In this document: piece by piece, positions 1 through 5,064 of the stretch
How positions within the stretch are numbered: the stretch's first letter is position 1
How the letters are laid out: every line of letters starts with the position of its first letter
Origin: Pelagilacustribacter hypolimneticus
Lineage (GTDB): Bacteria; Pseudomonadota; Alphaproteobacteria; Pelagibacterales; Pelagibacteraceae
Assembly (NCBI GenBank): GCA_965235125.1
Contig: CBDDXH010000063.1
Span: 1 to 5,064, forward strand
Length of the DNA stretch: 5,064 bases
Direction: 5' to 3'
Made by a program: the position numbers and the translations under genes
The notes under the pieces: generated by a model
Told to the model about the DNA's origin: nothing
What the model saw: only the letters and a program-made list of their open reading frames with translations
The model's database searches: none

Positions 1-1
1 A

Positions 2-295
2 AATTCTGAATATAATATCAAAGCTGATCTTGTAATAAAATCTCTAGGTTTTGACCCTGAAAATATTCCTGAATTATTTTCTATTCCTGAACTTTCTGTT
101 TCTCGATGGGGAACGATAAAAATTGACTTAGATACCATGCAAACAAATATCGATGGAGTTTTTGCAGCAGGCGATATCGTAAGGGGAGCTTCTTTAGTTG
201 TTTGGGCAATTAAGGATGGAAGAGATGCCTCAGAAAATATTCATAAATATCTTAAACAAAAAGCTTTAGAAAAAAGCAAAACTAAAGCGGCATAA
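2..295 (+). CDS. gltD: Glutamate synthase [NADPH] small (beta) subunit, C-terminal part (5' end outside window)
   Basis: This is the last 97 codons of a gene that starts before the window and ends with TAA at 293-295. The subunit is a cytoplasmic flavoprotein that oxidises NADPH on FAD and delivers electrons to the large subunit GltB for glutamate synthesis. The visible part reads SLGFDPENIPELF, then a WGTIKID strand, then TMQTNIDGVFAAGDIVRG (motif core at about nt 158-187), followed by ASLVVWAIKDGRDA. The GVFAAGD segment is the C-terminal FAD-contacting motif of the GltD/pyridine nucleotide-disulfide oxidoreductase fold, and GDIVRGASLVV is specific enough to GltD to separate it from other members. 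The protein ends in a short lysine-rich tail (KALEKSKTKAA). The N-terminal Fe-S cysteines and the NADPH site lie outside the window and cannot be checked. Only 1 nt separates its stop from the gltB start, so the two subunits are surely co-transcribed. The order gltD-gltB is the reverse of the E. coli gltBD order. Confidence 0.95.
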   Translation, partial: NSEYNIKADLVIKSLGFDPENIPELFSIPELSVSRWGTIKIDLDTMQTNIDGVFAAGDIVRGASLVVWAIKDGRDASENIHKYLKQKALEKSKTKAA

Positions 296-296
296 A

Positions 297-3200
297 ATGA
301 ATAGCTATAAAAAATATTTATATAATAAAAAATTTTTACAAGACAACTTAGCTTATGATCCAAGCCATGAACATGATGCTTGCGGTGTTGGTTTAGTAGC
401 TACAACTGATGGAAAAAAATCTAGAAAAATTATTGAATACGGTATAGAAGCACTAAAAGCTGTTTGGCATAGAGGTGCAGTAGATGCTGATGGTAAATCC
501 GGAGATGGTGCAGGAATGCAAGTTGAAATCTCACCTGATTTTTTTAAAGATAAAATTTTAGCAACTGGTCATACCCACGATTCGTCCAAAAGAATATGCG
601 TTGGCATGATTTTCCTTCCTAAAACAAACTATGGAGACCAAGAAAAGTGCAGAGAAATAATAGAGTCAGTTTTACTTAATGAAAACTTTTATATCTATGG
701 GTGGAGGCAAGTACCAGTTAATCCAAAAGTTTTAGGAAAAACCGCAGATCAAAATAGACCTGAAATAGCTCAAGTTCTTTTTAAGAAAAATGAAGAATTA
801 AAAACTAATGACTTAGAGAGAGAATTATTTATTTTAAGAAAAAAAATTGAAAAACTAGCTAGAGAAAATCAATTAAAAGATTTTTATATTTGTTCTTTTA
901 GTTCAAGATCAATTGTTTATAAAGGAATGTTCTTAGCCGAAGCAATTAATGATTTTTATCCAGATTTAAATGATAAAAATTTCACTTCAAGATTTGCTAT
1001 TTTTCATCAAAGATATTCGACTAATACATTTCCTAGTTGGGATCTAGCTCAACCTTTTCGAACTTTAGCACATAATGGCGAAATAAATACTCTTCGAGGA
1101 AATACTAACTGGATGAAAATTCACGAACAAGATATGTCAAGCCCACTTTTTAAAAATATTGAAGATCTAAAACCTGTAATTACACCAGGAACTTCAGACT
1201 CTGGGGCATTAGATAATGTTTTTGAATTATTAACTCATTCTGGAAAATTAGCACCACTTATAAAACTTATGATGATACCAGATGCTTGGTCTAAAAGAAG
1301 TAAAACTGTTCCAAAAAATCATCAAGATTTATTTAATTTTTTAAACAGTTCTATTGAACCCTGGGATGGCCCTGCAGCTATATGTGCAACTGATGCCAAA
1401 TGGATTTTAGCAGCAACAGATAGAAATGGTCTTAGACCTTTAAGATATATAATTACTTCAGATAATTTATTTTTTGCTGGCTCAGAGTCTGGAATGATAA
1501 AAGTTCCAGAAGAAAGAATTATAAAAAAAGGAAAATTAGGACCTGGTCAAATTATTGCTATAGATTTAAAATTAGGAAAACTTTATAATGATAAAGAAAT
1601 TAAAGACTATATTGCTAAAGACTATAAAAAATACAATAAGCAAATTATTGATTTAGATAAAAAAATTTCTTCAGAAAAAGAAAAGTCTGAATTTTCAACT
1701 GATGAATTAAAAAGAAGGCAATACTTAGCTGGATTAAGTATTGAAGATCTTGAATTAATTTTGCATCCAATGGCCGAGGATGGCAAAGAAGCAGTAGGTT
1801 CTATGGGAGACGATACGCCAGTGGCAGTTTTATCTAGTTATTATAGGCCAATCACGCATTATTTTAGACAAAATTTTAGTCAAGTTACCAACCCTCCCAT
1901 TGACTCATTAAGAGAAAATAAAGTGATGAGTTTAAAAACAAGATTTGGAAATTTAGGAAATATTTTAGATTTTGATAATTTAACCGAAGATAATATTTAT
2001 GTATTAGAGAGTCCAATTTTAACTAACTCTCAATTTAAAAAATTTAAAAGTATTTTTAAAAAAAAAATTAAAGTTATTGATTGTACGTTTGATGCTAACT
2101 TTTCATTAAAAGATAGGATAGAAAAGATTAGAGACGAAGCAGAAACAGCAGTACGTGAGGGATTTAATAACTTAATTTTATCAGATAAAAGAATAAACGA
2201 ATCTCGAATAAGTATACCTTCAGTTTTAGCTGTCGGTGCCGTTCATTCCTATTTAGTTAAATTAGGTTTAAGAGGACATTGTTCAATTAATGTTGAATGT
2301 TCAGATACACTTGACACTCATTCTTTTGCAGTTTTGATTGGCGTTGGTGCTACAACAATTAATCCTTATTTAGCTATAGAGAGTATCTATGAGAGATTTC
2401 AAAAAAAATTATTCAGTCATTTAGATTTTGAGAAATGCATAATTAAGTTTAAAAATTCTATTGATGATGGGTTACTTAAAATTATGTCTAAGATGGGTAT
2501 ATCTGTAATTAGTTCTTATAGAGGAGGATGTAATTTTGAAGCCGTAGGTTTAAGTCGCGGTATCGTAGCTGATTATTTTCCAGGAATGAGCTCGCGTATT
2601 TCAGGAATAGATATTGTCGGTATTGAAAAAAAAATTAAAGAGCATCACAAAAGATTTATTTCAAACAACGTAATTGCTCTGCCCATAGGCGGTATATACA
2701 GATATAGAAAATCAGGAGAAAGCCACCAATTCCAAGGAAACTTAATCCATATTTTACAACATTCAGTAGGTATAGGTTCTTATGATCATTATAAAAAATA
2801 CTCTAAAGGAATTTATGATCTTCCACCTATTAGTCTTAGAGATCTATTAGACTTTAAACAAAAAAATAAACCAATAAATATTGAAGAGGTAGAATCCTTA
2901 GAACAAATTCTTAAGAGATTTGGTAGCGGGAGTATGTCTCATGGTGCATTGTCAGCTGAAGCACATGAAACTTTAGCAATCGGTATGAATAGAATTAAAG
3001 GCGCTTCTTGTAGTGGAGAGGGAGGAGAAGATGCAAAGCGTTTTATTAAACTTCCAAATGGTGATTCAGCAAATTCTAGAATCAAACAAATAGCTTCAGC
3101 ACGTTTTGGAGTGACTATAGACTATTTAAATAATTGTAATGAAATTGAAATTAAGATTGCTCAAGGGGCGAAACCAGGTGAAGGAGGACAATTACCAGGA

Positions 3201-4805
3201 TTTAAAGTTAATGATGAAATTGCTAAATTAAGACACTCAACTCCAGGCGTGACTTTAATTTCGCCACCGCCCCATCATGATATTTATTCTATCGAAGATT
3301 TAGCGCAATTAATCTATGACTTAAAACAAATTAATCCTAAAGCAAGAGTAGGGGTTAAATTAGTAGCATCAACAGGAATTGGCACCATTGCAGCTGGAGT
3401 AGCAAAAGCAAAAGCAGATGTAATTTTAATTTCAGGTCACTCTGGGGGAACAGGAGCAAGTCCTCAAACAAGCATTAAATATGCCGGTATTCCATGGGAG
3501 ATGGGTTTAACAGAAGTAAATCAAATTTTAACTCTAAGTAAATTAAGACATAAAGTAACTTTAAGAACAGATGGAGGTCTTAAAACTGGAAGAGATATAA
3601 TTATGGCCGCGATGATGGGAGCGGAAGAATATGGCATGGGAACATCATCTTTGATCGCCATGGGTTGTATTATGGTTAGGCAATGCCATTCAAACACATG
3701 TCCAGTTGGTGTTTGTAGCCAAGATAAATCATTAAGAGAAAAATTTAGTGGGACACCTGAAAAAGTTGTAAATTTTTTTACATTTGTTGCAACAGAAGTC
3801 AGAGAGATTTTAGCATCACTTGGTTATCGGTCTATTAATGAAATAATTGGAAGAACAGATCTGCTAACTCAAGTTAATAAAGGCTCATCAAATCTTCATG
3901 ATCTAGATCTAAACCCTTTACTTGTTCAAGCAGACCCAGGAGAAAACCCAAGATACTGCAGAGATGTTTTAATTAATCCTGTACCTGATACTTTGGATGA
4001 AAAAATCTGGTCAGATATTAAAAATAAAATAAATAATAAAGAAAAATTTAATTTCGAATATGATATTAAAAATACTCATAGATCAGTTGGAACAAGGTTG
4101 TCACATTATTTGTACGAAACTTTTGGCAATAATAAATTAAATGAAGATTCAATTACAATTAAGCTTAATGGTTCTGCCGGTCAATCTTTAGGAGCATTTT
4201 TAATTAAAGGATTAAAAATAATAGTTGAAGGAGACTCAAACGATTATGTTGGAAAAGGTCTTTCGGGTGGAACGATAATTATACGACCATCAAACAAAAG
4301 CATCCTAGTTTCTAATGAAAATATAATTATAGGAAATACTGTTTTATACGGTGCAACATCAGGAAAGTTATTTGCTTCAGGGCTAGCAGGTGAGAGGTTT
4401 GCAGTAAGAAATTCTGGAAGTCTGGCGGTCATAGAAGGATGTGGAGCACATGGTTGTGAGTATATGACAGGCGGAACTACAATTATTCTTGGTCAAGTTG
4501 GAGATAATTTTGGGGCAGGCATGACAGGAGGAATGTCTTTTGTTTATGACTTCAAAAATAATTTTGATGACTTTGTAAATCCTGATTCAATTATTTGGCA
4601 AAAAGTAGAGACTGACTATTGGAAAGCTTTTTTAAAAAGCAATCTTAAAGATTTCTTTAAAGAAACTAATTCTAAAATTGCGAAAAAAATATTGGATAAT
4701 TTTGAAGAAGAAATTTTAAATTTTAAACAAATTTGTCCAATCGAAATGCTCGATAAATTAGACAATCCTATTACTTTAAAGAGCACAGTTAAAAAAGCAG
4801 GCTAA
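297..4805 (+). CDS. gltB: Glutamate synthase [NADPH] large (alpha) subunit, complete
   Basis: GltB makes two L-glutamate from L-glutamine and 2-oxoglutarate, using electrons that GltD takes from NADPH; it acts in the cytoplasm in the GS-GOGAT cycle. The 1502 aa length fits the roughly 1500 aa family norm. Residues 1-28 are a propeptide; Cys29 in HEHDACGVG is the expected N-terminal nucleophile of the class II glutaminase domain (about 29-430), which also shows R239-YSTN, H259-NGEINTLRGN and T299-SDSGALDN. The central domain (about 470-765) has E498-AVGSMGDDTP, VTNPPID (530-536) and Y741-RGGCNFEAVGL. The FMN synthase barrel (about 806-1190) has GSMSHGALS (878-886), SGEGGED (906-912), QGAKPGEGGQLPG (956-968), SGHSGGTGASP (1046-1056) and DGG at 1092. 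Cys1124, Cys1130 and Cys1135 (C-x5-C-x4-C) are the 3Fe-4S ligands. The C-terminal beta-helix (about 1250-1440) has GSAGQS (1292-1297), GKGLSGG (1319-1325) and EYMTGG (1388-1393). The ATG at 297 is chosen because the next in-frame Met (residue 74) lies beyond Cys29. The upstream Shine-Dalgarno match is poor. No frameshift or missing key residue is seen. Confidence 0.98.
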   Translation: MNSYKKYLYNKKFLQDNLAYDPSHEHDACGVGLVATTDGKKSRKIIEYGIEALKAVWHRGAVDADGKSGDGAGMQVEISPDFFKDKILATGHTHDSSKRICVGMIFLPKTNYGDQEKCREIIESVLLNENFYIYGWRQVPVNPKVLGKTADQNRPEIAQVLFKKNEELKTNDLERELFILRKKIEKLARENQLKDFYICSFSSRSIVYKGMFLAEAINDFYPDLNDKNFTSRFAIFHQRYSTNTFPSWDLAQPFRTLAHNGEINTLRGNTNWMKIHEQDMSSPLFKNIEDLKPVITPGTSDSGALDNVFELLTHSGKLAPLIKLMMIPDAWSKRSKTVPKNHQDLFNFLNSSIEPWDGPAAICATDAKWILAATDRNGLRPLRYIITSDNLFFAGSESGMIKVPEERIIKKGKLGPGQIIAIDLKLGKLYNDKEIKDYIAKDYKKYNKQIIDLDKKISSEKEKSEFSTDELKRRQYLAGLSIEDLELILHPMAEDGKEAVGSMGDDTPVAVLSSYYRPITHYFRQNFSQVTNPPIDSLRENKVMSLKTRFGNLGNILDFDNLTEDNIYVLESPILTNSQFKKFKSIFKKKIKVIDCTFDANFSLKDRIEKIRDEAETAVREGFNNLILSDKRINESRISIPSVLAVGAVHSYLVKLGLRGHCSINVECSDTLDTHSFAVLIGVGATTINPYLAIESIYERFQKKLFSHLDFEKCIIKFKNSIDDGLLKIMSKMGISVISSYRGGCNFEAVGLSRGIVADYFPGMSSRISGIDIVGIEKKIKEHHKRFISNNVIALPIGGIYRYRKSGESHQFQGNLIHILQHSVGIGSYDHYKKYSKGIYDLPPISLRDLLDFKQKNKPINIEEVESLEQILKRFGSGSMSHGALSAEAHETLAIGMNRIKGASCSGEGGEDAKRFIKLPNGDSANSRIKQIASARFGVTIDYLNNCNEIEIKIAQGAKPGEGGQLPGFKVNDEIAKLRHSTPGVTLISPPPHHDIYSIEDLAQLIYDLKQINPKARVGVKLVASTGIGTIAAGVAKAKADVILISGHSGGTGASPQTSIKYAGIPWEMGLTEVNQILTLSKLRHKVTLRTDGGLKTGRDIIMAAMMGAEEYGMGTSSLIAMGCIMVRQCHSNTCPVGVCSQDKSLREKFSGTPEKVVNFFTFVATEVREILASLGYRSINEIIGRTDLLTQVNKGSSNLHDLDLNPLLVQADPGENPRYCRDVLINPVPDTLDEKIWSDIKNKINNKEKFNFEYDIKNTHRSVGTRLSHYLYETFGNNKLNEDSITIKLNGSAGQSLGAFLIKGLKIIVEGDSNDYVGKGLSGGTIIIRPSNKSILVSNENIIIGNTVLYGATSGKLFASGLAGERFAVRNSGSLAVIEGCGAHGCEYMTGGTTIILGQVGDNFGAGMTGGMSFVYDFKNNFDDFVNPDSIIWQKVETDYWKAFLKSNLKDFFKETNSKIAKKILDNFEEEILNFKQICPIEMLDKLDNPITLKSTVKKAG

Positions 4806-4808
4806 ATG
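4803..4808 (+). other. Zero-gap, in-frame stop/start junction between gltB and the SDR-like gene
   Basis: The gltB stop TAA is followed at once by the ATG of the next gene, with no base between them and in the same reading frame. This arrangement favours coupled translation, in which ribosomes ending on gltB restart on the next gene, because only a weak AGG lies upstream. The gltD-gltB junction is similar (TAA, one A, then ATG at 297), although there the frame shifts by one. Coupling is inferred from spacing alone. Confidence 0.7.
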
Positions 4809-5064
4809 AAAAATATTAATATTTTTTGTTTTGGCTTTGGTCAGGTTGCAAAAAATTTTATTAAAAAACTTAATACCAAAGATACAATTATTAACTTAAA
4901 TGTCACTTCTAGAAATAAATCTTATCAAGACACTTTTGATGGAATTAAATATGATAGTTTTCAATTTTCAAAAGATTTATTTGACAAAAAATTAATTAAA
5001 AATCTTGAGGCATCAAATTATATTTTAATATCAATTCCCCCAGTCAAGGAAGGAGATATTGTTA
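4806..5064 (+). CDS. Atypical SDR / NAD(P)-dependent epimerase-like protein, N-terminal part (3' end outside window)
   Basis: The first 86 codons of a gene cut by the window edge. The product begins MKNINIFCFGFGQVAKNF, a beta strand followed by a glycine-rich turn (G10-F-G12-x-x-A15) typical of a Rossmann dinucleotide-binding fold. A second strand ends in VTSR (33-36), where Arg36 could contact the 2'-phosphate of NADP (inference). A later strand ends NYILISIPPVKEGDIV (71-86); the SIPP...GD wording is characteristic of a group of atypical short-chain dehydrogenases annotated as nucleoside-diphosphate-sugar epimerases (YeeZ-like), common in alphaproteobacteria. The catalytic Tyr/Lys region is beyond the window, so activity and substrate cannot be judged; I give no gene symbol. 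The ATG follows the gltB stop directly, so the gene is almost certainly co-transcribed with gltDB and may be translated by reinitiation. A weak AGG (4799-4801) lies 4 nt upstream of the start. Family assignment is fairly good; function is unknown. Confidence 0.75.
   Translation, partial: MKNINIFCFGFGQVAKNFIKKLNTKDTIINLNVTSRNKSYQDTFDGIKYDSFQFSKDLFDKKLIKNLEASNYILISIPPVKEGDIV

Noticed and set aside
297..380. Lysine- and tyrosine-rich N-terminus of GltB as a possible signal peptide or extra domain
   Set aside because: It lacks a hydrophobic core and ends exactly at the catalytic Cys29, so it is the usual cleaved propeptide of glutamate synthase, with its composition shaped by AT bias.
1558..1740. 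Lysine/glutamate-rich, coiled-coil-like stretch between the glutaminase and central domains of GltB, as a possible lineage-specific insertion
   Set aside because: Overall length stays at the family norm (1502 aa) and the linker here is normally charged and variable, so no insertion is supported.
3714..3716. A fourth cysteine (Cys1140) just after the three 3Fe-4S ligands of GltB, suggesting a 4Fe-4S cluster
   Set aside because: CPVGVC is, as I recall, a common wording in bacterial GltB proteins, while the ligand spacing C-x5-C-x4-C matches the known 3Fe-4S site; there is no reason to infer a different cluster.
4244..4432. 62-codon open frame on the minus strand, antisense to the gltB C-terminal domain
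   Set aside because: It lies wholly within the conserved beta-helix coding region of gltB, its translation resembles no family I recognise, and it is best explained as a chance antisense frame over glycine-rich codons.

Overview
The window is a compact, AT-rich stretch of bacterial chromosome with three genes head to tail on the + strand and almost no non-coding DNA. They are the 3' end of gltD (glutamate synthase small subunit), a complete gltB (glutamate synthase large subunit, 1502 aa), and the 5' end of an atypical short-chain dehydrogenase/NAD(P)-binding epimerase-like gene. The gaps between genes are 1 nt (gltD to gltB) and 0 nt (gltB to the third gene), so the three very probably lie on one transcript. 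No RNA gene, mobile element, CRISPR array, promoter or terminator is visible.

The sequence suggests a streamlined alphaproteobacterium, most likely of the SAR11/Pelagibacterales type. The reasons are strong A/T bias at third codon positions (TTA for Leu, AGA for Arg, AAA for Lys, ATT for Ile), long lysine codon runs, near-zero intergenic spacing, and GltD and GltB motif wording that matches alphaproteobacterial homologues (GltD FAAGDIVRGASLVVWAI; GltB SYRGGCNFEAVGLSRG). This assignment rests on pattern recognition and was not checked by a search.

Region by region: 2-295 is the C-terminal 97 residues of GltD, with the FAD-binding GD motif near the end of the protein. 297-4805 is GltB with all expected parts: a short propeptide, the catalytic N-terminal Cys of the class II glutaminase, the central domain, the FMN-binding synthase barrel with its 3Fe-4S cysteines, and the C-terminal beta-helix domain. 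4806-5064 is the first 86 residues of the third protein, cut by the window edge.

GltB and GltD together form NADPH-dependent glutamate synthase (GOGAT). GltD takes electrons from NADPH and passes them through Fe-S clusters to the FMN of GltB. GltB hydrolyses glutamine, channels the ammonia internally and reductively aminates 2-oxoglutarate to glutamate. With glutamine synthetase this is the main ammonium assimilation cycle. The third gene has no evident link to nitrogen assimilation and may simply share the transcript. The window looks like ordinary core metabolism; I found no convincing sign of a new system.
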